Below are positions 10,358-22,196 of a DNA stretch of 64,000 bases, one piece after another. A program made the position numbers and the translations under genes. Under the pieces are notes generated by a model. That model made no database searches, was not told where the DNA came from, and saw nothing but the letters and a program-made list of their open reading frames with translations. The stretch comes from Bemisia tabaci (lineage: Eukaryota > Arthropoda > Insecta > Hemiptera > Aleyrodidae). Every line of letters starts with the position of its first letter. Within the stretch, counting starts at the first letter, position 1. The DNA lies in NCBI RefSeq assembly GCF_918797505.1, contig NC_092798.1:12351501-12415500 (forward strand), given 5' to 3'.

Positions 10358-11631
10358 ATGACACGGAATTGCTGCTCTGGCCGTTGAGAGACCACGATCT
10401 CTCCACCACGCCATTTCAAGAACTTCAAGGCTCCGAATTTTCTAGTGCAATTGAACTTCAGTGACGAGTGAAACTAGAAAAAAAGGACGTAGTAGACGAT
10501 CCCTTTCTATTTTGATTGTTGAGAGGAAAGAATCGATCCAGACTTAAGACCTTCGTACTTCGTAGATTAACCTCTTGTCACACGCGTGTTCAGCTTTCAC
10601 AATGTCATTTGGGTCATCCATCGAACCTTGTTTGTTTATTTTTACCTCCGGGGAGAGATTCCACGAACAAAGCCCGGGAACGTGTCCCAAAACACGGTAA
10701 AAAGGGGAAAAAACAAGGATACCCGAAGGCGAAGGAGGGAGGTACGGTTGTCATTGTCACGGGAATCAGAAATGATAGCACCCGAAAATATCGGACGGTA
10801 TTCACGGTGACAACCAAGCTCGGTCTATTGAGATGAGAGTCAAACGCAGCCTTTTTCCACTCTCTCTGCGCAACTTCCTGGCGCTAAATTCCAATTCGCC
10901 AAGCCCGTTGTTAGATGCCTTCCACGCGTTCATTCGCCTTTTATCCTTCAAATGGAGGAAAAAGATGATGCAAGGACAGCTGCATGTAGATCGCACTCGA
11001 GAACTCACTGATAAAAGCAACCTTAATGGTTTTTTCCAAAGGTCTTTTCCCGATCGTGGAAAGAAGTATCTTACACGTTCAAATCAAATGAAGCCCCAAT
11101 AATCCATAAACTGTGCCCGTCACACTTACGTAACACGAATTTGGACCATGGAATTCAATGGTTGCATATCTGAAAGTTTTTTTATCGTGCATTGAAGAAG
11201 TTACATGTTATACTTTCGCGGAAGAACGAAACATTTTGACAAATAGTAATCATTCTTCGAAGAAACGACATGCGAGCTTCCCATTGGTGTTCGGATCGTG
11301 TATCTTCGCTGCGGCATTTGCAGCTGGACGATAGTCTCCACTGAATTTTTTCCCTACATATTTTTTCGTGTTTGCACTCATTTGATCGGTAGAATTAACT
11401 TATAACTGAGTTGTTTTGGTTTGCGATAGTTACAAATGGAGTTGTAATAATGTGAGCAGCACTGTTAAGCGTATACGTCGTTTCTACCTAAAAATTATCA
11501 ACTGCATGTTTTATACGACTGAAACGTTCAGTTGGTAATAAAGCTCTAACCTCCGAATATATCTTTCTGGTAACAACCATTGTCTTTGTTCTCGCCCGGT
11601 CGACAGAACTTCATGTAAAACTAAAACCCAA
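10358..11631. other. No recognised feature
   Basis: Moderate-GC sequence with a few open frames of 70-106 codons on both strands around 10516-11100. None shows a recognisable motif or start context, and I cannot support a gene. Confidence 0.4.
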
Positions 11632-12348
11632 CAAGGTGGCCAAAAGTATGGAAAATCGGGAACCACCAGGGAATTCGTGACGACCGGGAAAAATCAGGGG
11701 ATGTCAGGGAAATTGGACAGAAAGTCAGAAATGTTTTTATTGTTGCTGATGATATGGTTGTGGTGATTCCCTCTCGAGCGTTTCAAGTGAACCGCTCGTA
11801 TTCGTTTCCCTTGAAAATGTTCATTTTTCTGACTTAGTGTGTTTTCATTCTCACCGATTCAATTACTTCCAGTAGAGATGGGAAGTGTAAGTTTGGTACA
11901 ACTATGAGAAGATATGAGCCTTTGATTTCGAAATTCCGGTTTTTCTGTTGTCTTACTTCATGATCAAGTGCGCAAAGCAATTTTTTGGGGTCAAAATGTT
12001 TGAGAATTTCTCATGAAAGGTCAGCAGGGTGTCTACAAGTCCGGAAAGAGTACTGATCTTTTAAGGGCGGGCCGCAAGTACTGAAAAAGTGCGGAAATTC
12101 CGCAAGAAGGTTCGGAATTGTTGTCATTTTTGTCGCTATTTAAGCGAGGAATTCAAATTTTTTAAATTTTTCTAATTTCGTCAATTGGAGGTACTGAAAA
12201 GTACTGAATTTTTCTATTGAGGAGATACTGAATTTCTTGGGAATGTACTGAAAAAGTACTGTGAAAGTACTGATTTTTGGTCAGCCTGTATCAGTAGACA
12301 CTCTGGTCAGGAAAAAGTCAGGGAATTGCTAAACTTTTGGCCACCCTG
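11632..12348. repeat. Family D-like element carrying a nested family G copy
   Basis: The left end CAAGGTGGCCAAAAGTATGG is mirrored by CTAAACTTTTGGCCACCCTG. Just inside the ends are GTCAGGGAAATTGG and AGTCAGGGAATTGC. A complete family G element interrupts it at 12025-12305. Confidence 0.72.
12025..12305. repeat. Family G element with 5-bp target duplication
   Basis: CAGGGTGTCTACAAGTCCGG to CAGTAGACACTCTG. GTCAG occurs on both sides (12020-12024 and 12306-12310). The interior repeats AAGTACTG-type words. Confidence 0.85.
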
Positions 12349-12355
12349 AACCTAC

Positions 12356-12640
12356 CATGGCACGACCAATCGGAATTCGAACAGCTGGCCACCCTCCTCC
12401 GCCGAAGGCACTGCAGAGGAATCCGTTTCGCGAGACCGTAAGGAAGCATCCGGCCCCCGGCCCGGAGGAGACGAAACGCATGCGAGAGAGCGCTCGGGGC
12501 AGTGACCAGTGCAGCGCGGCGATGCACCGGCGGCGCCCCTCCCCTCGACCGCCCCCGCACGGCACGCGCCGGCCGCACCGCCGCCGGCGCCCGGCGCGTG
12601 CCTCCTGGCCCAGGTTAGTTTCGCGCCTCCCAAATCAGAT
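12356..12640 (+). promoter_or_regulatory. CpG-rich island, possible 5' exon with splice donor
   Basis: High GC and CpG. A forward frame opens at ATG 12357, and a consensus-like donor CAG|GTTAGT falls at 12613/12614. The encoded peptide is Pro/Arg-rich with no domain. A first exon is possible, but the composition alone also explains the open frame. Confidence 0.25.
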
Positions 12641-12985
12641 ATCCCGCGCGATCCCCATTGTTCGGGAGTTTAATCGGCGGTCCTCCTCGATCCGATCCCC
12701 TCTCCCCCCGGCCGGCTCGTCCGCCGTGACTTTGCCGCGTTTTTATGTGTGTATCTTCGGTTGGTCCTTTCTCCCGTCTCGCAGCTGCCGTGTCCACGTG
12801 CCGCACACCTGTACCCTCCCCCTCGCTTTCTCCCCCTCGCTAGAGCTTGGAGGACAAAGGCTCGTCGACGGCTAAGCTCGCCCGGCCGTCTGACGGTCAG
12901 GGACTCGAGTCCGTGTTTTCATGATCGATTCTCGAGCGGTCGGTCTCGTCGATCGCGGTATTTGAGGTGCGGGATAGTTAGTTGG

Positions 12986-13259
12986 CAGGGTGTCTGGCAT
13001 CAGGAAAAACCGGAAAATATCAGGAATTTTGGCCGATCAGGAAAAAATCAGGAAAATATCAGAAAAATCGAAAAAATCGGACGTTTTATCAGGAATCTTT
13101 CTTACACGAATCTCCTCAGCGGAAAAAATCTTACTGCTTTTTGCCTACCGTGCCAGGAGTCGAGAAAAATCAGGAAAATATCAGGAATTTTTTTATAAAA
13201 TATCAGGAAGAATCAGGAAAATATTAGGATTTTTTCTGGAAAACATACTAGACACCCTG
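12986..13259. repeat. Family F element with 5-bp target duplication
   Basis: CAGGGTGTCTGGCATCAGGA ... ACATACTAGACACCCTG, flanked by GTTGG at 12981-12985 and 13260-13264. The interior is many near-copies of ATCAGGAAAA. Confidence 0.88.
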
Positions 13260-13264
13260 GTTGG

Positions 13265-14094
13265 CTACCTGCAGGCTGATTGTTGAAATTGATACACAGA
13301 GCGATAGACATAGAAGACATAGGGAGTGTGGAGCGATCCGAATTTTCCAGTTTCGTAATTCCTAGTCCAAACTGTTCTCCTTACCGGATCGATACACAAT
13401 TTTTCACCCTGTGCTCTCTCAAATTTTTGACTCTTTCTCATTTTGAATAGAGGACTGTCTGGGTTCATCACGAACGTTATAGAAAACACCATTATTTGAA
13501 AGAGTAGAGAAATCCCACCCCCCCCCCCCCCTAAAATTTAACTGATGTCTTGCACATTGGCTGTTATAGAGATCGGAAAATATCTTAACTTCGTTACCGT
13601 TAAGTAGGAGCATTCTATTTAGAACCTAGATCGAGGAATATGAGAAGCTCATCTCTTGAAGCATCGTGATCTGAATTCGTGATACACTTCAATTTCCTCC
13701 ATTTAGATCAATCGTCTCTCGTCGATACAACAATTTATTCACCATCGTTCATGAGTAGTCTAATTCTCTTCCAAGTTCGCCTCTCATCTGTGCTCTCTAT
13801 CGATGTGCGATGTATCGCATCCGTTGGTGCTCCAGCTGTCATCCGAACTCCTACCGGACGGACTCCCCCCTCCACCTTCGTGCGTTACCCCCTCCATTTA
13901 AATATGACCTCGCCGTTTTAATTATATCTGGATCTGGATTTCTCCTACCCCGTGTTTACTTATTTTTTTAAGGTTAGCTCTCCAGTTCTTTTGTTTCGGT
14001 CCCGTTGTTCTGGCCGGAAATCTAGATTGCACCGAGCCATCACCCTTTCCCTCCAGCCGGGCGGCGGCCGAGTCGGGGCTCCCGGGTACTTGCG
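13265..14094. other. No recognised gene; C-run at 13518-13531
   Basis: Unremarkable sequence with a 14-base C run. Open frames are short and motif-free. Confidence 0.4.
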
Positions 14095-14115
14095 CCCCCC
14101 CCCCCCCCCCCCCCC
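14095..14115. repeat. 21-base C run
   Basis: Uninterrupted C21 inside a GC-rich patch. Confidence 0.95.
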
Positions 14116-14361
14116 GCGGGACCCCTCGACTGATTTCGTGTTTCCGCTCCGGTGTTCGCTCTTCCATCAGCCATTGAATTTTACACTTTAAAACCCTGAC
14201 TTTATACGCATATACAGTCAAGAGAACAAAGTTCAAGCATTACTGGGTCAAAATGTGCGGCAAATAATGGAATTTCCTCGGCCGAATTTTCTGTCTCTTC
14301 ACTAGTTACGGCAGTTTTTTACTGCAAGAATCGTTCCGTAAGGCTACCCTACTAAAATTCA

Positions 14362-14497
14362 GTCAGCCTGACGTAAGGCTATGTCTCATAAACCACCCTG
14401 AGTGACTGATTCAGTCTGACATCAGGCTGACATAAGTCTGACATCAGGCTGACATCAGGCTGACATAAGTCTGACATCAGGCTGACTCACTTTTACT
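14362..14497. repeat. Microsatellite-like CTGACATCAGG array
   Basis: Alternating CTGACATCAGG and CTGACATAAGT words, period about 11, about eight or more units including degenerate ends. Confidence 0.8.
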
Positions 14498-14831
14498 ATG
14501 GTAGTTTTCCAACAATATTTCAGTGTTTTGTCGGTATTACTGTGGAGAGTCTTGAGTCTTCCCCTCAATGCTAATTTAGTAGTTTTTCAAACTTCTGCGA
14601 GCGTTTCTCTGAAATTTTTCGTTTAATTTTTTATTCAAATTTAAATTCTCTCAATATTTATAAATGTCTTCTTGTCTGTTCCAGCTTGAGGTAACCAGCA
14701 GCTTTACGTTCCATCCAATGTTTTGCGGTGGACAAGGGGCCCAAAGTTTGATCGTCCTCCTTCGGATCGTGAGTTCATTTTCCTTTCAAACATTTAAACC
14801 TGTTATTTTGGCATCTGTGATCAAAAGGGTT

Positions 14832-15385
14832 AATGGACCACTAGACAGGGTACGAATTTAAGCATTCTAATACATGTTTCTTAACCAAAATTTCACGTAG
14901 AACACGATTCGCGCAACGAATATTACTGAAACCAACTCTTAGCGAAGATATTAACCTTTTTATTTCACATTGGTTACGAGGAATTTGAACTGGCTGCTCA
15001 CAAGAAACTCAAAGCTCTACGTGAGTCAAATCGCGCACTACAATGGTTTCAGCAAGCTTCTCAATCGAGCAATGTTCATTTCCCACCATGTGTTGTTCAA
15101 ACTATAAGCAATTTGCTATAGCTGAGCCAAAGCGTCAAGACCGAGGTTGCCAGATTTTTATATCGCTGAGACGTTCATGATAACGTTTAGCGCGCGATGT
15201 GAATCACGTAGAGCATTGAGTTTTCATGAGCGGGTCGTTTCAATTCACGCATCAAGAATCATCAAATATCTTTGTAAGGAGTTAATTTCGGTAATTTTCG
15301 TTGTGCGTATCGTGTTTTACGTGAAATTTTGGTTAAGAAACATGTATTAGAATGCTGAAATTCGTACCTTATCTAGTGGTCCATT
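14832..15385. repeat. Element with inverted repeats, TIR AATGGACCACTAG
   Basis: The left end (AATGGACCACTAGACAGGG, TACGAATTTAAGCATTCTAA, TACATGTTTCTTAACCAAAA) is mirrored by the right end (TTTTGGTTAAGAAACATGTA, TTAGAATGCTGAAATTCGTA, CTAGTGGTCCATT). About 100 bp per arm. No open frame of note. Confidence 0.82.
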
Positions 15386-15693
15386 GCCTGCTCTCGTTCA
15401 GCAATTCAGTGCTAAGGATGAGCGCAAGTAGGAGGAAGGAAACGGGGGTGCTTTTACACTCGGATCTGGGAAAGGGGTGTAAGTTGAGACACTATGCCAA
15501 TTTTTAAAAAAAAAATCTCCTCAAATGACCTCAAATTGAATGATACCTCCTCTCTCCATATTGGCGTTGTCCATGTTGAATATTTCGTAGCATCATAGTG
15601 CGCACGGGTTGGATTGTTTTTGAAGCGGAAATCCTGTAAAACGCATATTTCTTACGGAGATCCGGAAGTTCAGAGTGAATTTCAGACTTTCCT

Positions 15694-15973
15694 GATGCGC
15701 TCATCGTGATTTTTGAACCATTTTCTCCAAGAATTAACTCTTCTTTTTACACTAGTTGAAGTTTGCAACAATTTCCTTGGACTTTATATTGCCATAAGAA
15801 GGGCATATTTCTAGTTAAGTTCATTCATAGAAGATGCGCGCGCTTATCGTGATGTTTGAGCCATCTTCTACAAGAATCAAATCTTCTTTTTGCACTAGTT
15901 GAAGCTTGCAACAGATTCATTGGACTTTATATTGCCATAAGAAGGTCATAGTTCTACATTAGTTCATCCATAG
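15694..15973. repeat. Tandem duplication, unit about 140 bp
   Basis: GATGCGCTCATCGTGATTTT ... GCCATAAGAAGGGCATA is followed by GATGCGCGCGCTTATCGTGA ... GCCATAAGAAGGTCATA, with CACTAGTTGAAGTTTGCAAC-type blocks in both. Confidence 0.85.
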
Positions 15974-16179
15974 AAGTACGTATCTACACCAAGAACCTCA
16001 TGACCCATACGTTGTTGGTCAAATGATCCAGGTCCCTTATCGCAGAATGTAGTCCAATTAGAAAGCGGCACAATTTTTCCGTGTTGGAATGATTAATATC
16101 CCATACTCCCCTCTACACAGATAGTGTAGCGGGAACCGCCATTGCATATTAACAGGGTGGAATGGACCAGCCGTGTTAA

Positions 16180-16640
16180 GGTCGACCTCCCCGCCCCGCT
16201 CGCCACGGCTCCGCGGGCTCGCGTCCAGCGACGGCACTGACCCGGGCAAGATGGAACATGGAAGCTCGACGCACAAGCGCGGGCCTTGGCAGTGGAGCGC
16301 GGCCGTCCATTACGCGGGCCCCGGGGCCGCCTCCGTTACGCAGGGCGCGGGTCGCCGAGTCGCCCCCTCCAACGGGATCGCCGCGAATTCGCGCGCCGGA
16401 CCGCCGTTGCCGGCTGCGTCTCGGGGGGGCTTTTTTTCCGTGCGAACGCTTTAATTGCATCCGATCGGCTCCGGTGCGGTCGCCCGGGTCAGGACGCGCA
16501 TCGCGGATGCTGCATGCGGCCGCTCCGCCGAGACCCACAAACCTCTTGCCCCGACCGCCGTTGCCGCGTCGTCGCCCGACCGCGACGACGACGATCGCGG
16601 CGCGTCCACCTCGAGGAACGGGAATGGAGGCTTTGTCGAA
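16180..16640. promoter_or_regulatory. CpG-rich island
   Basis: Dense CpG over about 450 bp with overlapping open frames on both strands, typical of high GC. AAGCGGGTAATT at the right edge resembles a weak donor. No protein family is recognisable. Confidence 0.3.
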
Positions 16641-17048
16641 GCGGGTAATTTGCGAGTGTATCCAGCGCCCCTCCCTTCCATCTTCGACTTAGAGGAAGGA
16701 AGAATCCGGAGGTGCAGGAATCCGAATTCCGCGCGAAAATGCGGGTACTTGAATTCCGTGCCCAAATGCTGAAATTTTAACTTGAACTTCGCGCATAATT
16801 GCAGGAACTCGAACGTTGGATTTCAGGGATTTTTCTTGGGAAACACGAAGTGACAGGAATGCGGACGGGGATTCTAAGGAGAAGTCCGGTGACCGGTGGC
16901 TCTTGCAAGGCTCTAGACAGCCCCACCTCTCTGTGTCCGGGTCTTCCAGCCTCCTTTTTATTCTTTAATTTTCATTATTTTCTTCTTTATTTAAGGTACA
17001 AAATCCCTTCTGGGAGTAGAGCTCTCGAGTCGAAATCTGGCTACTCCG

Positions 17049-17508
17049 CAGGGTTGCCACAGTCAGGGAATACCGGGAAATGTCAGGGAAAAATCCTTGA
17101 GTCACCTTAATTTGCTTTCTAAGGTCATTTCTCCACGAAACGTTTCATTCTCAGGGAAAAATCCAACATGCGAAGTTGGGAAAAATATTAAGTTAGTCGA
17201 TACCGATCACAGTGCTAACTGAGAGTCATTGTCAAGTCCCCGGAACGATTTCAAAAGAAGAGGACATTTTGTTGTGTTGTTCTACGGGAAAAAAGCCCAA
17301 AAGTTTCATTCCTGCGATTCGAACTTGGGAACAATCCCGAACACGTCCCGTGGAGACAAGGCCTAGGAAAGGTTTGACGTTTCGAACAACTTTGCCCGAA
17401 AACCATTTCTAATCATGGCTCTTCACTTTCTGGAATATCTTCAATTGCCAGGGAATTTTACTCAAATTTGTCAGGGAATTTCATTTGCTAAATTCCGTGG
17501 CAACCCTG
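17049..17508. repeat. Family D element
   Basis: CAGGGTTGCCACAGTCAGGG ... AATTCCGTGGCAACCCTG. Interior words GTCAGGGAATACC, GTCAGGGAAAAATCC and GCCAGGGAATTTTAC. A segment near 17289-17372 (AGTTTCATTCCTGCGATTCG ... GGAGACAAGGCC) is shared with 24098-24165. Confidence 0.85.
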
Positions 17509-17519
17509 ACTCTGGCTGT

Positions 17520-17800
17520 CAGGATGGGTTCCTCGTTGGAACCGGGCGACGGGCGTTTGGCCCGGCGATGCGGGAGGAGCGGTCGGGGGGGGGGGGCGGA
17601 GCTCCAACGGGAGTCGGGCTCCGGAGCTCCGGCTGCTGCGGCTGAATTTTGACGTGCTCCCTGCGAGGTGCAGGAAACCGGTCTCGGGCTCGTCGTCGTA
17701 CGGTTCTTGCCGCCTCCCGACCCGACAATAATCCGCCACCGCGCCGACCCCGCCTCACCGGACCCACACAGGAAACGCACGCACCTCCAACCGGAGCGGC
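17520..17800. promoter_or_regulatory. GC-rich island with G run
   Basis: High GC with a 12-base G run at 17585-17596. Overlapping open frames on both strands carry no motif. Confidence 0.25.
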
Positions 17801-18002
17801 ACAGTTCACTCGGCACTTTTGGACCATCTCGACAATCCTAGAATCGCGTTTCCATTTTGGAGCCCCAAGTCCTGAACGTCCAGGGCCCCATGACCCCTCA
17901 AAGTCCAGTCCTAGGACCTCTCCAATACTTCAGGGGTTCCCGTTAAGAGTTTACCAAACCTCTCTCAAAGGAAAACAATTCGGAAATAATATTTGAAAGA
18001 AT

Positions 18003-18361
18003 GGAGATGTTGCATGTGTGAGGGATTTGCGATTTGACCATTGATTCTTCTGTAAAAGTTTGCGAGAAACATGATGGTGCCTCTAGTTATCTGCCGTGAT
18101 TTCAGTTTTAGAGTCTCCAAATAAGGTGGCAGCCCTGTCAATATATTAGCTCCCTATCTTTGCATGGAGAGTTTGTCTTGATGTAGAGGTGGACTCTTAG
18201 GGTAGGGTGGGATATCCCCTCCATTTTGGCCTCACTTGGAGAGCTTTTTTTGAGCTTGGGAGTTGATTTTAGAGAAAACCAGTGGCACCATCGTGTTTCT
18301 CGCGAACTTTTACATAAGAATCAATGGTCAAATCGCAAATCCCTCACATATGCAACTTCTC
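18003..18361. repeat. Inverted-repeat element, arms about 79 bp
   Basis: GGAGATGTTGCATGTGTGAG, GGATTTGCGATTTGACCATT, GCGAGAAACATGATGGTGCC is mirrored by GGCACCATCGTGTTTCTCGC, AATGGTCAAATCGCAAATCC, CTCACATATGCAACTTCTCC. The arms are nearly perfect; the interior is unique. Confidence 0.88.
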
Positions 18362-18739
18362 CATTACTCTGAGACGCTTTCTCTGGCTCTGATCGTTCTA
18401 GGGTCCACGGATGCATCCCGGGAAATCAGGACCCGGACAACCCCATCCCTCGTCACGTTCAATCACAAAGTTTTAAAAGACTCGCAGAGCACCACTTAAT
18501 CGGACTGTATGGAGCAATTGGGAACTACGATTTCTGGCTTATCCGTGAAAACGCCCATGTGCGTAGGGAAATCAGTGAAAAACCTACGTTGTTTCGAAAC
18601 TAAGCCCGAGTTTGTAGTTCTTAATTTCGAAATGCAGTCCAACTTACGGACAGCCTCTGATTCGAAGAGTAATTATACGAAAGTACTTTTTTACCTTGGA
18701 CGTTTCATATTAACGAAGATACGAGCTCTTGAAGTTGCC

Positions 18740-18990
18740 CGCATCATGTCCCACTTCTCTGGGCGACTCGCTCCACCGTGCGGCGTGCGGGCGAGGGGTC
18801 GGGCACTCAAACTCGGTCGGATGAGGCTGCGGCCGGCCACGACCCCGACCCCCGAGTAGTAACGCTATCCAGTCGATCGTCAACGCAAATTGTTCGAAAT
18901 TATCTTACATTCCGCACAGTTATTCAGTCCGCGCTCCAGCCAGCCAGCTCGCTCCCGGGCCAAACTAGATCTCTTGATCGGTCCGAGGAC
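18740..18990. promoter_or_regulatory. GC-rich patch
   Basis: GC-rich and CpG-bearing, followed by TTATTCAGTCCGCGCTCC, which resembles an arthropod initiator. No gene could be attached. Confidence 0.2.
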
Positions 18991-19035
18991 TTGAGCTCTT
19001 CATCAGAAACTCAGGATTAATACGGGCCGAGTTCA

Positions 19036-19260
19036 TCAGAAAGGAACCAACCCACATTAAGTTGGAATTGAGGAAAATAGGTTTGAAGTTTTATTCCTAC
19101 CTAAGGCTCAATTTCGAAAATAAGCTTCAACCCCTTTTTTCACAAACTAATTTCTTATTTTCGACTTTGAGATTTTTGCAGGAGAAAATAAACGACTAGT
19201 GGAACTAAAAAACATTCTTAACTCAAATTTTTCGGAAATGTGGGTTGGTTCCTCTCTGAT
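19036..19260. repeat. Inverted-repeat element, TIR about 22 bp
   Basis: TCAGAAAGGAACCAACCCAC at the left is mirrored by GTGGGTTGGTTCCTCTCTGA at the right; the interior is AT-rich. Confidence 0.75.
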
Positions 19261-19581
19261 AAACTCTGTCCTTACAAGAGACGATACGGGTCCGTTGTGT
19301 CGGTTTAAGAGGACTAATATCACGTCGAGCACATCAGAAATGTTGGGTCAGAAATGTTTACCAGGTGATCCAGATAGCCCGCAAACGCGCCCTTTGTTTA
19401 GTGTCGACTATGACCAACACTTCATTATAACTCCTGGATGCAACTATTCGGGCTTCATGGATGTCCGTGTTGTATACACACGAAAATGAAGGCGTTTTGA
19501 TTGACCAGCACTCGCTGTGCGGCGCAAACGCAACGGCGGGCTTTACTGCTAGGGTTAAAAATGGCTGAGCGCTTTCAAATC

Positions 19582-20457
19582 CAGGGCCGGATTAAGGGGG
19601 TGGCCACATGGGCCGCGGCCTATGGCGGCAAATCAAAGGGGCGGCAAATTTTGCACTTTTTTTAAAAACAAAATTGGATTTTGACAAAAAAAATTACAAA
19701 CGAGAAAAGGCGACAAAATCTCTCATTTCCTGAGAGTATAGTAATTTCTATATTTGTCGTCTTTCAGTTATACAAGAGATAGCACCTTTAATTAGTCGAG
19801 TTATGAGAGAAACTAAACACGCAATTTGGCCTGGAACGGCGCGACTTAGAGAGAAATGACGACGAGGACTTGAGATGAAAAGGAGAAGCCCTCGGCGCGG
19901 CGGTCGGCGTGTAACACATATTAGCGCCTACAAGACTGCACGAATACTTCACGCATTGCATCAAACACAGTGCGGTCACTGCGGTCAGCGTGAAACGGAT
20001 AGCGCCTACAAGAATGCATGAATACTTCACGCATTGCGGCAAAGACAGTGCGGTCAGCGTGAAACGCTTAGCGCCTACGAGACTGCGTGAATACTTCACG
20101 CATTGCGCCAAACACAGTGCAGTCTGCGCGGCCCGGCAGCGGAAGTTAAAATCATTAAACTACATTTATGTTTGTTCATTTATAATTTATTCGTTCATTT
20201 CTTATGAGTGGAAAGCTTTGTCCACACAGAGATAGGTTTACTGAGCTTAACTTTCGCGCTAAGTTCCGTGAACTTTTACTAATAGTGTTAGCAGGGCTTT
20301 CCCAAAAAATGTGTCCAACGCGAGGAAACTTGTCTCATGCACCCCTCCCTCGCTGGCACGTTCACTTGATGGTTTTTATTAATATTTCAAAAAGAATGAG
20401 AAGGGGGCGGCAAAATACAGGCGGCCCATGGGCGGCAAGTAGGTAAATCCGGCCCTG
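19582..20457. mobile_element. hAT-type non-autonomous element (family H)
   Basis: CAGGGCCGGATTAAGGGGGT ... GGTAAATCCGGCCCTG, with the perfect 8-bp duplication TTCAAATC at 19574-19581 and 20458-20465. An 8-bp TSD and CAGGGCCGG ends are hallmarks of hAT elements. Inside, near 19915-20120, are about three tandem units of roughly 65 bp (GAATACTTCACGCATTGC, CACAGTGCGGTCA, GCGTGAAACG). No transposase frame is present. Confidence 0.92.
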
Positions 20458-20465
20458 TTCAAATC

Positions 20466-21005
20466 TTACACAGACTAAACCACTAGGCACGAATAGTTGC
20501 ATCCAGACGTAGGATGTGAGTATCTTTTGTGCTTTAGTGTTGATATCGCGATGTGCCGAGAGTGATTAGTACCGCAACTTTCCATGCCTAAGAGAAACCG
20601 TCGAATGAAGAATTAAAGACTCCTTGTCATTGTAGATTCTCGCAGTGAAGGTTGTCGCACATTGAAATGAGCCTTTCACTGAGGTCGGACATTAAATTTT
20701 CGAATAAAACTGCAGATTTTTATGTTAATTTCTTCACTTCAAAAATTGTATGGGATGGTTCATGATAGAAATATTACGTGAAAATCGTTGAAACCACTTT
20801 CAAAAGCTCTACGTACCGTAATACCGTATAGACATCGATATGTGCTTTTACTATTTCGTGTATAGTATGAGGGAGTCTGGTAATTACATTAGTGAAAATT
20901 ATATTATGTTTTGCTCTTTCTCCTTTAAAATGTGGGTTGTTTTTATCTGAAGTTTGGCGGCAGCATTTTAAAGCTTTTTTTTACAATGTGTTGTGTTAAA
21001 TTGCG

Positions 21006-21007
<2 letters not shown>
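20466..21007. other. No recognised gene
   Basis: AT-rich. GAGGTCGGACATTAAATTTT and ACTGCAGATTTTTATG near 20680 loosely match 29865-29915 (GAGAGGTCGGACATTTTTGA), so it may include a diverged dispersed repeat. Confidence 0.35.
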
Positions 21008-21046
<39 letters not shown>

Positions 21047-21055
21047 TATATATAT
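21008..21055. repeat. T36 run plus AT dinucleotide tract
   Basis: 36 T followed by TATATATATATATT. Low-complexity tract. Confidence 0.95.
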
Positions 21056-21177
21056 TCCGTCGGAGAAACCAAACCCACAAGGAAATGTGGTAACGCAGAT
21101 CGCAGTTAGGCCGATTCTGGTCGAATCCGTCGGATTCTGCTGGCTTCACGCGGTGCACGTCCGATTCTAGACCCGTT

Positions 21178-21432
21178 CTGCCGAGCTAAGGAAGAACGCC
21201 GCATGAACATTCATAGGTTGCTCGATTTGTCGTGATAAAGTACCTATCTTTTAAACAAATTGATGAGATTATTTCCTCCTAATTCCATGATTCCCTAAAT
21301 TAAATTTGCGGGTAAAATTCTCCGAAAAATTAGTCGAAAAATACACCCAAAAATTCCCCTAAAATCTCATTTTATCGAAGTAAAGTCGGCAACGTCTGGA
21401 TGCTCTTACGGCGTTGTTCCTCAGCACGGCAG
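21178..21432. repeat. Family A MITE
   Basis: CTGCCGAGCTAAGGAAGAAC ... GTTCCTCAGCACGGCAG, with CGCATGAACATTCATAGG mirrored by GTCTGGATGCTCTTACGG. Confidence 0.85.
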
Positions 21433-21479
21433 CGTACGAACTTAATCCGACCCTCATCAGCTCATCATCAACATCGATG

Positions 21480-21780
21480 AGGCTGATGAGGAGGGTGGGT
21501 GTAGCGTGCCCCTCCGCCGCCCTCCGGGTCCTCCGGGGCCCGGTGCGGTCCTATTCATTGATCAACAGCTGCTCCCTGCCCCGGCCTTTTCTTCTTCTTC
21601 CCGTCCGAGTCCCGGATCAAAATCGGGCGACGCGCTCTCCCCGGGTTTAGTCTCCCATCGCAGTCGGCCCCAGCGGGTCCCGCGGGCCCCCGCGTCAGGT
21701 TTCGCGGTCGGACACGAGAGCGCGCTGCTCGTCGATTTGTTCGTGGATCGCGGTGGTTCGCTCGTACTCACAGAGGAAAA
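21480..21780. promoter_or_regulatory. CpG-rich island
   Basis: GC-rich block ending GCGGTGGTTCGCTCGTACTC, then returning to AT-rich DNA. A forward frame of 150 codons runs through it without a recognisable domain. Confidence 0.28.
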
Positions 21781-22177
21781 TTGGAGGAGCTACTGTGTAA
21801 ACAAATCAGAACAGCAATGCTATCAACTCCATTCTTTTCTATGGTTCGTCTTCGACCGACTTCCGAAGTGTGATTCGGACCCTTTTTACATCCCAAGTGT
21901 GTTATTATACTTTTGGTGCAGTGTTTCGTTGTTGAAGTATTTCGTCGAGCTTTTTTAATCTAAGTCTAAGTAGATACCGTTCGAAAAATGCGATTTTCCC
22001 CCCAACTCAATTAACAAAAAAAGCTCATAGCGTATTCGACGCCGCCTTAGTTCGGTGCAGTATCGGGAGTGTTTTCTTACGCCAGGATCCAATGTTTGGA
22101 GTGATTCGGAAATTCTTAAGCAAGGTAAAATATCTGATGTCATGTTTGCTCTTTTCAATGAGTGTGAAAAAATTGGT

Positions 22178-22196
22178 CCCCCCCCCCCCCCCCCCC
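22178..22196. repeat. 19-base C run
   Basis: Uninterrupted C19. Confidence 0.95.

Noticed and set aside
12357..12875. 172-codon frame as a host protein
   Set aside because: Low-complexity Pro/Arg peptide from a CpG island, with overlapping frames on both strands and no domain.
14362..14497. CRISPR-like array
   Set aside because: Units are contiguous 11-mers without unique spacers, in a eukaryotic context.
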